In this document: one piece after another, positions 18,864 to 30,320 of the stretch | Position numbering within the stretch: the stretch's first letter is position 1 | Layout of the letters: the number at the start of each line of letters is the position of its first letter | Source of the DNA: Buxus sempervirens | Taxonomy: Eukaryota; Streptophyta; Magnoliopsida; Buxales; Buxaceae | Assembly (NCBI GenBank): GCA_947561395.2 | Contig: OX387182.1 | Span: 37,999,949 to 38,063,948, forward strand | Length of the DNA stretch: 64,000 bases | Reading direction: 5' to 3' | Made by a program: the position numbers and the translations under genes | The notes under the pieces: model-generated | The model's input: only the letters and a program-made list of their open reading frames with translations | Told to the model about the DNA's origin: nothing | Database searches by the model: none

Positions 18864-20669
18864 TGTGAGACATGGGAAAAAATCGATCTAATGATTTCCT
18901 CAATCATCACACGGGATCAAATAAAACAAAGAGTCGCCACCATTCAATTTAGGTGTGAATGGACACCAAAATATTAAATAAGTACAAAAGGCAATTTTAG
19001 GGCAAAATATCCCTCCTAAAAAAAACAACCAGAGATGGGTAAGGGGATTAAGTTATGAACAGGGGAAGGTGTTAGGCACCCCTATTCATCCACACAAGGT
19101 GGTTGCCAGGCATTGTTCATGTTTTACAAATAAAAAAGGCTTGCTATAAAAATCACACAAAATCACAAAAAAGGCAAAAATATATGGTTTTTTCATATGA
19201 ATAGTCTGATTGATCCAGAACTATCAAACATGATCATACCATTCCTAGGGTTTCATGATCAAAATAAAATTGAGATGAAATCAAATAAAATCGATTTAAA
19301 GTGAAAAATCCAAAAATCTGGCTTCAAGTCAAAATTCTAGAAATCTAGAAAAATATGATTTTTATAAAATATTTCAAAATTGAACTTGAATAGTCCAGGA
19401 CATAGATAAAGCCCAAATTTCACATTAAATTAGAAAATAAAAACCAAAAATACCCAAGTTTATGAAAAATATCAAAATGGGAGAATTTAGACCGTAGTGT
19501 CTTCTCTCAATAATGAAAAATAATTTAAAAACAACATCATGAAACCTTAGAATTTACTTTCAGGCTTTTGGATCCAGATCTACCATATTGATCATGATAA
19601 ATCCAGGATCTTAGCCTAAAATCACGAAAATCACGAAAACAGTGCTGTAGGTGCAAAAGTGGCAAAAATCCAAATTTTATCAAAAAGAAGGGATCTCGTG
19701 CTATAATCATCATGGATTCATGTTATTCATTCAGATATATCATAAAAAGCATTAAAACATGATCAGGATATCAAAAGCAGCCGCATCTCACAGATTAGAG
19801 CACATGGGGGTCTACCCTACGGATCCACCTGTTATCTTTTCCCCTAGTTCTCTCTTCACGTTTTACGGCTAGAGAGACTCTTGAGGTACTTAGAGATAGG
19901 TTTGGGAATACAAACACAATCAAAGGCCTTTATTCTATGAACAAAAGAAAAAATAGATATGGGGTTCTATTCTAGGGATCCACCTGTTCCCCTTTCCCCT
20001 AGTTCTCTCTTCACGTTTTACGACTAGAGAGACCCTTGAGGTACTTAGAGACAAGTTTAGGGATACAAAATAGATATGGCCTTATTCTACAGCAATAGAG
20101 ATGATCCTATTACATCTAGAATTGAAGACAGAAAATAAAAAGGGATAGGGGACTTACCTGGATTGAGCAGGCAGGCAGCAGGAGTTCCTTTCTCTTCTCT
20201 TGGAACTTCTTAGAATTCCTTGGCTTCAAAATTTTGTGGCCCTTAGCTAGAGGAGAGAGCCTCTATTTATAGACAAGCACAGGGGCATGGTTGGTCCAGA
20301 AGGATATATCCTGATTCTCAGGATATAGTGAAATATAGAGATAATGCCCATCCATAGTGGCTTTAGCGAATAAAATACTTAATTCGCTCGTTTAAAGATA
20401 TATTGGACTTCAAATAAAGCTCGGAAATCGAGAGGATGACAAAACTTGCACGTGTCTTTAATGCCCGTAAATACACTACGGTCCAACGGGGACCGTATAG
20501 ATACTACGGGCGCGCCTGCCCGTAGATATTTTGCGGGCAAGATCGGCCCGTGAAGTCAATACGGGCAAAGCCTGTTCATTCTATTTTTAGGCCTTTTTCA
20601 CCTGTTTTAAGCTCTAATTACATGTTTTTATTATTTTCTCATTTGGCAGTGCAATTTGGGGTGTCTACA
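18864..20669 (-). repeat. 5' LTR of element 1 (right copy)
   Basis: Starts TGTGAGAC and ends GTCTACA, 1806 bp, about eight single differences from 371-2176 by eye and no visible gap. It carries the inverted-repeat cluster (20463-20566) upstream of its minus-strand TATA box (20263-20273). Confidence 0.95.
20263..20273 (-). promoter_or_regulatory. TATA box of the 5' LTR promoter of element 1
   Basis: Minus strand TCTATAAATAG. It drives transcription leftward through the leader and gag-pol. The upstream GCCCGTA cluster lies about 190 bp away. Confidence 0.7.
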
Positions 20670-20674
20670 AGCAT
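20670..20674. repeat. Target-site duplication AGCAT (right) of element 1
   Basis: Exact copy of 366-370. Confidence 0.95.
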
Positions 20675-21974
20675 ACAAAATATCAAAGAGTTCATATTTC
20701 ATTGATCTTCAACTATGTTAAATAAAAGGTACAAGAGATCTCACCTTGGAGATTTATGATCTCTGTTAATGTGTAGAACTCCTTATAGGACAAAAAAAAA
20801 AAAAGCACTTCAAGGCTTTTTCTTCAAGCACCAAAGGGCACCAAACACTCTCCTTGAGTTGAGAATGAAGAGGGAAGAGAGTAGGAGGGCTTTGGGATGA
20901 ATTTTGAAGGGTTTGGAGAGATTGAGTGATGAAGGAAAGTGTAGAAGATTGGGGGTCGTGTGGGAGCAAAATGGGAGAGGAAAGGAGGAAGTGAAAGAAG
21001 TCGTGCAAGATGAAAGACGGAGAGAAGGGAGTGGGTTTCTTCCCCTTCCAAGAATGGGGGGTAGCCCTCCTTTTATAATGAAAAAAATGAACCGAAAGTA
21101 AATTATAATCACACTTGTTGACCAAATTTTAATTTTATATTTAAATGTAACTAAAACTTAAATAACTTTTAATCTTATCTTGGACACCTCATGGGGGACA
21201 CGTATCCCCCATGTGCAAAATGCTTAATATTATATTATTTCCTAATATCTTTTATTTTCTAATTATCTAAATTACAAGATATTTTTAGATTTTCTTATTA
21301 TTTTATTTAGATCTTTTTGGTTTTTGAGCACATGCATGCTTTGATTTTTTTATTTTCTTTTTTCTTTATTTTAAACCTCTTAATTAGGTGTTGTATGAAA
21401 ATATTATTATTTTAATTGAAGATTCTTTTCTTTTTGCTGTTTTTGCCACATGTGCAGATTTTCTGAAACTTTGACTGCTCATATTTCTTTCATCTGGTAT
21501 CCGATTTCAGCAAACTCAGTGGCGTTGGAATCAGCTCGAGATTCCCTATCCGCTAAGCTAAAGGTTGGCAGCGAACTCGAGCTTTTTAGCAGAAGTGCAG
21601 ACTCGCGTCCCGGAGCCAGTTTTGCTCAAATCTCCTTATCCGGGACTCCGATTCCAGCAAACTCAGTTGTGTTGGAGTCGTGTCGATGCGCCCTTTATGC
21701 TAATATCCAATTGAGCAGCTAATTCGGAGTTCTGCAGAAAGCCGATTTCTGCTATTTCCAGATTTGACCAGCCCATAACTTCTTTATCCGGACTCCGATT
21801 TTAGCAAACTCAGTTGCGTTAGAATCGTATCGAAGTCCTCTTTCCAATGGTATGAAGTTTGGTGGTTAATTTGCAGCCAATCAAAAAGTCAACTTTTTGA
21901 GCCCTTCAAGTTTGACTTTTTCAATTAGGGTTTTATTCTTTCATTTTCGAGGGTGCAAAAATGAGGTGCTGACA
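20675..21974 (-). repeat. 3' LTR of element 3, part right of element 1
   Basis: Matches 27560-28806, ending GAGGTGCTGACA (the right LTR ends GAGGTGCTTGCA). It has a minus-strand TATA box (ATTATAAAAGG, 21068-21078). ORFs seen here (20766-21125, minus) lie in the LTR leader and are not supported as genes. Confidence 0.75.
21495..21860. repeat. Three imperfect direct repeats in the LTR of element 3
   Basis: Units of about 135-145 bp, each with TCCGATT...AGCAAACTCAGT...TTGGAATC-type core. The word GATTYC before and GGAATC after AGCAAACTCAGT can pair, and both words vary between units. Counterparts are near 28330-28690. Confidence 0.7.
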
Positions 21975-22634
21975 GGCCCCAAGCCCAATACCTGGCCCAC
22001 TTTGGTGAATTTTAATAAAAGATAAATTAAATCATTTGGCAACCAGGGTGAGGCCCACTCAAGGGCCCACAAATAGTCCCGGCCCACTTGTGCATAGAAA
22101 TCATTTAAATAATCATACTGGAATTTAAATAAAATCAATTCACTTGAACCAAAGCCCAAAGGGCCTCTCAGGCTAGACTGAGGCCCACAAGGGACACGTG
22201 GGCTCCACCAAGCCCACCAAGGAATCCACGGGCCTTCCAACGGGGCCCGCCCATGCAGACTCATCTCACTTTGAGCTAAAGAAGATAAAATCAAGTAAAG
22301 GGACCCACACCACTTTGGCGGTCCCGCCAGACTTAACTAAATTGAATGCTGGATTAGGAATCGGGTGAGCGAGAGACCAACCGAGTTGACTCAAACCAGG
22401 GAAACTTATGGGACCCGTCACTTGACGGGGTGGACTAGGGTGTCTACGGACTTCCCCAGACCGCAACCGAGAACCTACTTAGAATCTCAAGCCGCAGACC
22501 AAGCCTTAGTAGAAGAACTTAGGCACCCAGGTGTCTGCCTGCACCCCATCAGGCAGTGGCGACTCCAAACAAATCCCGAGGCACACATCGCATTGCGTGC
22601 GCCTCGCCGTGCGACCAAAATCGGGTGCGCACAG
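21975..22634 (+). repeat. Inverted copy of the start of the LTR of element 3
   Basis: Reverse complement of about 25534-26197, GGCCCA-rich, ending ...ATCGGGTGCGCACA where the right LTR begins TGTGTGCACCCGAT. It directly abuts the LTR end at 21974, where an internal region with a polypurine tract would be expected. It is a rearrangement inside element 3 or a second, inverted, truncated copy. Confidence 0.75.
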
Positions 22635-25513
22635 GAGGTTGATTCCTTTTAACCGCCACTTCGGAGGTAAAGGAAGAAGATTTTGAACCGCCACTTCGGA
22701 GGTAAGATTCCTTTTACCGCCACTTCGGAGATGAAGGAAGAGTCCCTGATTTTGATTTTCAGAAACTGCAAGAATTGATTTCTAAAAATTTTGGAAACTA
22801 CAAGAGTTGATTTCCAAAGATTGGTAAATGTCCATGGGATAGTCCCTATGTTTGATCTCCAGGAACTGAAAGAGTTGATTTCTGAAGTTTTTGGAAGCTG
22901 CAAGAGTTGATTTCCAAGAAACTCGAGGAGTTGATTTCTGAGAAACTCCGATAGTTGATTTTCGAGAAACTGCGAGAGTTGATTTCCAAGAAACTATAGG
23001 AGTTGATTTCTGAGAAACTCCAAGGAGTTGATTTCTGAGAAACTGGAGGAGTTGATTTCTGGGAAACTGCGAGAGTTAATTTCCAAGGAGTTGATTTCTG
23101 AGAAACTCCGAGGAGTTGATTTCTGAGAAACTGGAGGAGTTGATTTCTGGGAAACCGCGAGAGTTGATTTCCAAGAAACTTGAGGAGTTGATTTCTGAGA
23201 AACTATAGGAGCTGATTTCCAAGAAACTTGAGGAGTTGATTTCTGAGAAACTCTAGGAGTTGATTTCTGAGAAATTGCGAGAATTGATTTCCGAGAAACT
23301 CGAAGAGTTGATTTCTGGGAAACTGTAGGAGTTGATTTCTGAGAAACTCCGAGGAGTTGACTTCTGAGAAACTGGAGGAGTTGATTTCTGAGAAACTCTA
23401 GGAGTTGATTTCTGAAGTTTTTGGAAGTTGAATTAATTTTCACTTTGATCTCTTTTTAGCCGCTATCTGGGGGGCAAGGGGAGAGTCCTTGTTTTTGGTT
23501 CCAGAAACTGCAAGAGTTGATTTCTGAAATTTTTTGGGAATTTGCAAGAATTTAATTTTCACTCTGATCTCTTTTTAGCCACTATCTGGAGGCAAGGGGA
23601 GAGTCCCTGTTTTTGGGGGTAGTCCCGGTTTGGGGAGAAGTCCCGGTTTGGAAAGAAGTCCCTGCTTGGGGAGAAGTCCCGATTTTTTGGAACCACCAAA
23701 TGATTTCCTCTGGTTGCAGAAGCACAAAATGGCCCTAACTGAAATTTGAGATTAGCAATTGGGATTTTGCCATATTTGGTCTTTACTTGGATTTGAAATT
23801 TCTTCTTTATTTTCTTTTCATCATTTTTTTCTTTTTCAATTGGGCTGATGGTCCTTAACAAGGGTTAGACTCATCCTTGATTTTTCTTGACTTGTTATTT
23901 TGGGCTAGGTCATGACCCATTTATTTCATGATTTTTTTGATTAAGCTAAAGCTGATTGAGGCACAGGGAATTGGAGCCAGTCCCGGTGTAGCTTTGATCT
24001 TTGGAAATTTTTGCATTATTTCCTTTAAAAATGATTTGATCATAAATGTCTGTGCAAATGATCTTGAAGTGTGTGCACTCAATGCATGAAGATGCTTGCA
24101 CAAAATTAAAGCCAGGGCCAAATGGTATTACCATTCAAGAATTCAGTATCAAAAAATGAATATAAAAAGTACACCAAAAAGGGTGTGTGCACAATCCTAA
24201 AAAAGGGTTGGTGCCTCGCAGGGCACGACCTCTAGACACACTTGTGTATGGAAACACCCCGGAGTCCTAGTCTACTTTTCTTTCATCTGCTTTTGACTTC
24301 AGGTATCAAACCAAAAGAATTTACAACTTGCTAGCGAGGGCGAAAATTACATGATATTCACAAAATTTTGCAAAGAATTTGTCCTTAAGGCTGTTGGGAG
24401 CCAAAAGGAAGGATACAAATTTGCTTCAAGGAGGGTAGGCCAAATTCCTAAATCTAGGGTTTGGTGCCCCTACTCAAATCTGGCCTGCTTCCATCTGATT
24501 GTCTGATCTAGCCGGCTTTCATCTGCTCAAAAGGGCGACCCGGACTCAGGGTGCTTCCAGCGGACTCAAATGGGTCGAGGCCCATAGCTCGCAGGACTCA
24601 ATGCATGGACCTAGGGTGGTTCCCCTGATCAAAGTTAGGTTAGCTTTCTAAATTAGGGCTAAGGCAGCCCATGATCTAGGGTTTTACGCCATTTGATGCA
24701 AAAAGCGGGGGTCGCTGCCCCTGATGGACTCGTAGGTTTTAATTTATTTTTTCCTTCTTACTTCATCATTCACACTATCTCACAATCCCAAAACGCGACT
24801 CATTTAGAAGCGTTAGGTGGGGAAGGATACCCAGTCCGAGACATACGCCTACAAGGGTCTGGACCAGTACTGGATCCTCGCGTACCACGGCAAGAAACCT
24901 GTGGCGCTAATGGACTCCAAAAAACTAGGGGGATGGGTTTACCTTGCTTTCCCCGGCAAGCCACGGGAACGTAGGTGCTAATACCATCCCAAAGATCAGT
25001 TTATAGGAGTCAGAAGGGTAGGCTGCTAGAGAGGTCTAAGTCTTGGATAAGAAGAAGCAATATCCGCACTCATACATTCAGGGTCGAATCATCCACGCAG
25101 TCCCCCTCATGCGTGTCACCCCATGCATTTGATCACCATTTTGAAAATTAAATCCAACCACGATGTGGTGATGTGCCCATGTGTGCAGTTAGGCTGAGTG
25201 CTGTGTCTAATCGAGTGAGATTTGACTGGATTTTGTTGATAAAGGAATTTTCACCGTCTCGTGTAGTAAGGTACAGAATTGGCACGCAATACGAGGTTCT
25301 GGGAGAGTCCCCAGGTAAGTGGAGGGTCACAGGGAACCACTTAAATTCCACTTGCCTTAGCCAATTATCTCATCCTTATGACAGGACTCCCCAGAATACG
25401 TAATTACGTGTATTCCACGTCTTACTAAGCGAGGTAGTAAAAAACCCTAAAATCAACTAAATCCCTCTTTAGGTTGACTCATTCTAACCAAGGGTCCTAT
25501 TGGGTTGAGAATT
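22635..25513 (-). other. Internal region of element 3 without visible coding
   Basis: No gag, RT or integrase similarity in any frame that I can recognise. It holds four short ACCGCCACTTCGGAG repeats (22650-22735) and a tandem array (22745-23455). AGTCCC/TTTGGGG words follow (23600-23690), then paired words with CGGCAAG (24890-24960). Probably the leader of a non-autonomous or gutted element. Confidence 0.55.
22745..23455. repeat. Tandem array of short GAGTTGATTTCTGAGAAACT units
   Basis: About 24-30 bp period with some 20 variable copies. The core GAGTTGATTTC and GAGAAACT words persist while the linker (CCGAG, GGAG, ATAG, TCGAG) varies. ORF 22994-23443 (minus) is its translation and not a supported gene. 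Confidence 0.85.
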
Positions 25514-25530
25514 CCCCAGTGGAGTCGCCA
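25514..25530 (-). other. Primer binding site of element 3
   Basis: Minus strand TGGCGACTCCACTGGGG, three bases inside the right LTR. Same arginine-tRNA type as element 1. Confidence 0.8.
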
Positions 25531-25533
25531 GGC

Positions 25534-28500
25534 TGTGTGCACCCGATTTCAGTCGCACGACGAGGCGCACGCAAAACGATGCATACCTCGGGATTTGTTT
25601 GAAGTCGCCACTGCCTAATGGGGTGCAGGCAGATACTTGGGTGCCTAAGTTCTTCTACTAAGGCTTGGTCTGCGGCTTGAGATTCTAAGTAGGTTCTCGG
25701 TTGCGGTCTGGGGAAGTCCGTAGACACCCTAGTCCACCCCGTCGAGTGACGGGTCCCATAGGTTTCCCTGGTTTTGAGTCAATTCAATTGGTCTCTCACT
25801 CACCCGATTCCTAATCCAGCATTCAATTTGGTTAAGTCTGGCAGGACCGCCAAAGTGGTGTGGGTCCCTTTACTTGATTTTATCTTATTATTATTGAATG
25901 AAGTGAGTCTGATTGGGTGGGCCCCGTTGGAAGGCCCATGGATCCCTTGGTGGGCCAATTGTGGCCCATATGTCCCCTTGGTGGGCCTCAGTCTAAACCT
26001 GAGAGGCCCTTTGGGCTTTGGTTCAAATGAATTGATTTTTATTTGAAGTTTAAGTGTGATTATTTAAGTTGATTTCATGCCAAAGCGGGCCGGGATTGCT
26101 TTGTGGGCCCTTGAGTGGGCCACACAGTTGGTTGTCAAGTTGGTTGAGTTATCTTACTTAATCCATGCCAAAATGGGCCAAGCATTGGGCCTGGGGCCCT
26201 TTACCTGGGCTTGGGCTTGAAAGCCCAAGGCTTCCTGAGTTAGGGTTTGGAAACCCTAACCTTGGTTGGGTTTAATGGGCTTAGTGGGCCCGACAGGCCT
26301 TGTCCTTGGTCTCAGCCAAACCATGCCTAAATCTAAGCATCATGCTTCCAAAGTGGGCTTTGGTGGGCCTCAATGGGTTTGGCCCACTCAATCAACTTGA
26401 TTATCTTTATTTAACAAAAGTAACTTTTATCGGGCTTGGTGGGCCCCATTGGAAGGCCCACTGGAAATCAAATTGGACCGGGTCGGTCCATGGCCAATCT
26501 TGGGTTCCCGGGTGACCCGGAAACCCTACTAGTTCGACTGGTTTGATCAAATAAATCAAAAAAACAGCACAAGATCACAAAACGGCAAAAATAACATTCT
26601 GGTAGTGTAACCGGCCTAAGATGCTGGCTACACATGTAGGCCAGTGTATCCGGCATTCTTCACCGGTTACGAATAAGCCTCTATTGATCCGACCTGAGTT
26701 GCCGGATCAACACACAGAGGCCTCTTTTTCAGATTTTTGCACGGGGGTGGGGTTTCAAGGCTTCCTAGGGTGCCCCAGGGATTGTGTGGGCTCCTGTGTG
26801 AGCCCACGTTGGTTTAGGTGAGAGCCACTTGGATTTCTTCTTGGTGTTTTGAAAACTAAAGGGAGGAGGTGGTGGCCGGGGCTTGCCTCCTCCTCTTTTC
26901 CGGACCCACTTGATGCACAGACAGGAACTCAAGTGTCCCTGTCTTGGGTTCCTTTTCCTGCTAAAAGATCCACCATTATCCTACACAGAACAGCAAGCAA
27001 AGTGGAGCATCCACAAACATGCTTCAAGTAAACAAAGACCCAATCCAGCCCCATGGAACATGTGCAAAGGGGCGACTAACTTTTCATGGCCAAAACAGCA
27101 ACTAAACATGAGTTATAACCCTAAGTGAACATATGCAAAAGTAACGAAAAACAAGCATGCTTAAAGCTACGATCCTATCCAAATGAGTAAAGGAACATAT
27201 ATTACCCATCCCTCCTATTATAACCGTATGCACCCAACTCACACATCTACTAAAAAGTGTCTAAAGAAGGGAATAGGGGGGATTAAATGGGGGATACATT
27301 AGAATGAAATGGAAGGAACATGCTCCTCCATTAAATGTAAAATGATACCAATATTAATATCTCTATGGAATAGAAACCCTATACCACTCAAAACCATGCT
27401 TAAGGGACTCTCCTTCTCCTAAAATACCCATCTTACCTCATGAAAGCCACATCCTTGTGATGGCAAATATCAAAACAAAATAGTGAAAACAAAGGAACAA
27501 GCATGCATTTACCCTAGTAACAAGCACACGACATGCACAAAAACCAACATGCTTCAAATCATGTCATCTTTATATATGTTAAACAAGACAAAGAAAGGAG
27601 ACCACCTTGGGGGTTTAGACCCCTTTTTGAGTGTGTGGAACTCCTTTGAAGCTCCACCAGCAGCCGACCACCTCCTTTGGCTCCTCCAAGCAGCAACTCC
27701 ACGCTCCTTCCAAGACTTGCAATGAAGGAGAAGAAGGAGGGGGAAGGGTTGTAGAGTCTTAAGGTTATGCTTGAGGGTTTAGGGAGCCAAAGGAAGGTAA
27801 GGTGAGGGGAGAAGGAAGGAGCAAGTGAGAGAGGTGAGAGAGATTTTGCAAAGAAGAATGAACCGATCCCTTCAAAGTATGCTAAGGTGGCCTTTTATAT
27901 TGCATGACCAAAATGCAATTATTCTCTTGCTTTTTGACCAAAACTTTTCTCTTTCCATTTCATGCCCCCTTTTTTAAGAAAACCAATGATGGTTTTAAAA
28001 CTTAGAGGCCAAGCTTGCTTGAACGAATTCTCCACATGGGAGAATTCGTCCAATCATATTTTCTTTCATTTTATTTTTTCTTTATTTATTTAATTCATTA
28101 GATATTGTACTTTTATTATTATTTTATTAAGATTTTTGTTTTAGGTTTTGGATGTGCATGCATCTTTTAATTTTCTTTTCTTTTTCTTTTATTTTAAATA
28201 CTTTAATTAAATTTTTAGCAAAAATATTATTTTTTAATTCAAAACTTTTTACTTTGCTGCTCTGTCTTCACTATTTGCCACGTGTGCAGATTTTTAGAAA
28301 CTTTAACTGCCCACAACTCCCTCGTCTGATATCCGATTTTAGCAAACTTAGTGGCGTTGGAATCAGTGCGAGATTCCCTATCCACTGAACATCAGTTTAG
28401 CAGCAAATTCGAGTTTTTCAGCAGAAGTGCCGGGCCGCGTCCCGGAGCCAACTTTGCTCATATTTCCTTATTCAGGACTCCGATTCCAGCAAACTCAGTT

Positions 28501-28806
28501 GCGTTGGAATCGTGTCGAGATGCTCTTTCTGCTGGTATCAAATGGGGTAGCTGATCTGGGGTTTAGCAGAAAGTCAATTTCTGCTTTTCTCAGATTTGAC
28601 CAGTCCATAATTTCTTCATCTGGACTCCGATTTGAGCAAACTCTGTTCCATTAGAATCGTATCAGAATCCTCTTTCCAATGGTAGCAAGCATGGTGACTG
28701 ATTTGCACCAGATAAAAAAGTCAACCTTTTGACTTTCTCAAGTTTCACTTTTCCATTAAAATATCATTTTCTGCATTTTTGGAGGTGCAAAAATGAGGTG
28801 CTTGCA
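25534..28806 (-). repeat. 5' LTR of element 3 (right copy), 3.27 kb
   Basis: Begins TGTGTGCACCC and ends GAGGTGCTTGCA. Its left end is fixed by the adjoining primer site, its right end by the match to 21974. GGGCCC/GGCCCA words are very frequent in 25900-26500. It has a minus-strand TATA box (AATATAAAAGG near 27891). The following CTATA may be a target duplication, but the partner is outside the window. Confidence 0.78.
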
Positions 28807-29099
28807 CTATAGATAGCCCTAAATTTGCCTTGGAAGCTCCTAAGAATTTCTGGAGTTTATCTTTAATATTCTCATAGGGAATATTGTCTCTAGAGTCCTA
28901 AACAAGTGATTTGTTTAGTGCTTGAAACCTCCCATCATGAAAACCTAGCTTGGTTTAGTCAAACATACCATTTGGCAAGGAAATTAGACCATGCGCTGAC
29001 CTCCTGCACTAGGCGCGAGGTCGGCAGATAGGTCGAGTGTCAAATTCGGGGTTTGCACTCACTTAAAATCGAGTGAGCGTGAAGTGGGCGCGAGGTGGG

Positions 29100-29172
29100 C
29101 GCGAGGTTCGCGCGAGATGCGCGCATCGATTTGAAGTTCGCGCGAGCTTCGCGCGAACTGGGCGCAAGGTTC
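29100..29172. repeat. Cluster of GCGCGA palindromic words
   Basis: TTCGCGCGA-type words occur about five times in 70 bp, giving dense CpG in an otherwise AT-rich region. Within the reversed LTR fragment. Confidence 0.6.
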
Positions 29173-29876
29173 GCGCGAGATGTCATTTTACCCAGCACCT
29201 ACTACTCGAAGTTGGGGCCAGTAAGCGCCAAGTGGGCGGATACTCCATGTATTTTTTGAGTCTCTATTAAATCCAGATCTCCAACTCTGGCCGAACTTTT
29301 TCGGTCTGTAACCATTCCTTTAGTCTCCTAATATCCCCAGAACACATTCAAACTAGTTTTGGAATTAATCTAACACAAATTTTCGTCCAGAAAACAAATG
29401 AACATCTCAATCCACAAACATATGCATTCGAATTAAAGCTACGAATAATACGAAACCGAGGTTTTAAAACAGTGCCACTCACAGATATTGGAGATCTTCT
29501 TATAGCTTCCAGCCATTTTGATGGAGTCCTCTCGAGACGCAAGCTGTTCGGCCGTCGCCCTAATTTCAGAGCAGCAACTTTTCCCCAATCTCCAGAAAAT
29601 TTTTAGATTAGTTATCTATTTATAGGCGTCGCAAGGTTTAACCTAATTCACCCTCGGTGTTTAATTAACCCTTGGGATTCCTTATCTACCCCTCATTCAA
29701 CTTGAGTTTGCCCGGATTACTTATTTGCTAATTCCCTATTTACTACAATATATTTAAGTTCGCAATTAATTACGTAATAATATTCTATCTTATTTTCTTT
29801 GCCAACTAATTACCACAATCTCCAGCAATAAATAAATTTTTGATTAAACCTATCAATAAATCCATGTGTCCATATT

Positions 29877-29905
29877 TATGTATATATATATATTATTTTA
29901 TTTAC

Positions 29906-29981
<76 letters not shown>
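29877..29981. repeat. Microsatellite (TTA)n-(TA)n
   Basis: About 12 TTA units followed by about 20 TA units. The ORF at 29840-30058 across it is spurious. Confidence 0.95.
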
Positions 29982-29984
<3 letters not shown>

Positions 29985-30004
29985 ACTCAAAACTGGGGTT
30001 TTAC

Positions 30005-30315
30005 ATACCTAAAGTACCCCCCTTATATTACCTAAGGCACCTCACTCATATTGGTTAAGGTACCCCACTGTATTGCCTAAGGTACCCCATTCGAATACCT
30101 AAAGTACCCCCTAATTATACCTAAGGTACTTCACTTGTATTGCCTAAGGTGTCTCTTTATTTCAACTAAGGTACCCCACTGTTTTACCTAGGGTACACCC
30201 CCTATATAGCCAAAGTACCCCCTTTTGTCTAACTAAAGTAACCCCTATATAAGTAAGGTAAGCCCCCACTGTTTTGCCTAAGGTATAACCCCTTCTACAG
30301 CTAAGATACCCTCTC
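30005..30315. repeat. CTAAGGTACCCC minisatellite, left part
   Basis: About a dozen degenerate units of 20-26 bp around CTAAGGTACCCCACT, continuing at 33323-33510 beyond the solo LTR. Confidence 0.85.
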
Positions 30316-30320
30316 AATAA

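Larger units (their letters stand above)
371..20669 (-). mobile_element. Element 1: near-whole Tat/Ogre-like Ty3/gypsy LTR retrotransposon, 20.3 kb
   Basis: Complete element read on the minus strand: 5' LTR (right), primer site, long leader with a hairpin array, gag-protease, RT-RNase H, second RNase H-integrase, two genes on the opposite strand, polypurine tract, 3' LTR (left). The double RNase H, arginine-tRNA-like primer site, great length and additional ORFs are traits of the Tat lineage that includes Ogre. By eye I count about eight differences between the two 1806-bp LTRs. At usual plant LTR rates this suggests insertion within the last few hundred thousand years. The sense reading frames are long and look close to whole. 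Confidence 0.93.
1..28806 (-). mobile_element. Element 3: older Tat/Ogre-like LTR element, host of element 1
   Basis: Minus-strand LTR retrotransposon whose left (3') LTR lies at 1-370 and 20675-21974, split by element 1. Its right (5') LTR is 25534-28806. The two LTR parts match in order, for example the shared stretch with GGAACATGCTCC near 180 and 27330, and the repeated GCAAACTCAGT units at 21500-21800 and 28340-28640. A primer site of the arginine-tRNA type lies beside the right LTR. The internal part (22635-25513) shows no gag or pol similarity, so the element looks broken and was probably non-autonomous. It is clearly older than element 1, since its LTR copies differ at many sites. Its left end is outside the window. 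Confidence 0.75.
28807..30004 (-). repeat. Reversed LTR fragment (TGTAAAACCCC family), cut by element 3
   Basis: The right end reads GGGGTTTTACA, the reverse of the TGTAAAACCCC start seen at 30321 and 49232. A minus-strand TATA box (TATAAATAG, 29616-29624) lies 380 bp inside, as in those LTRs. The other half must lie beyond element 3, outside the window. Confidence 0.6.

Noticed and set aside
20766-21125. 119-residue ORF (minus) with overlapping frames
   Set aside because: Lies in the LTR leader downstream of the TATA box of element 3; the equivalent region of the other LTR copy does not keep the frame.
22994-23443. 149-residue SQKSTP-repeat protein (minus)
   Set aside because: Translation of the GAGTTGATTTC tandem array in element 3; no conserved domain.
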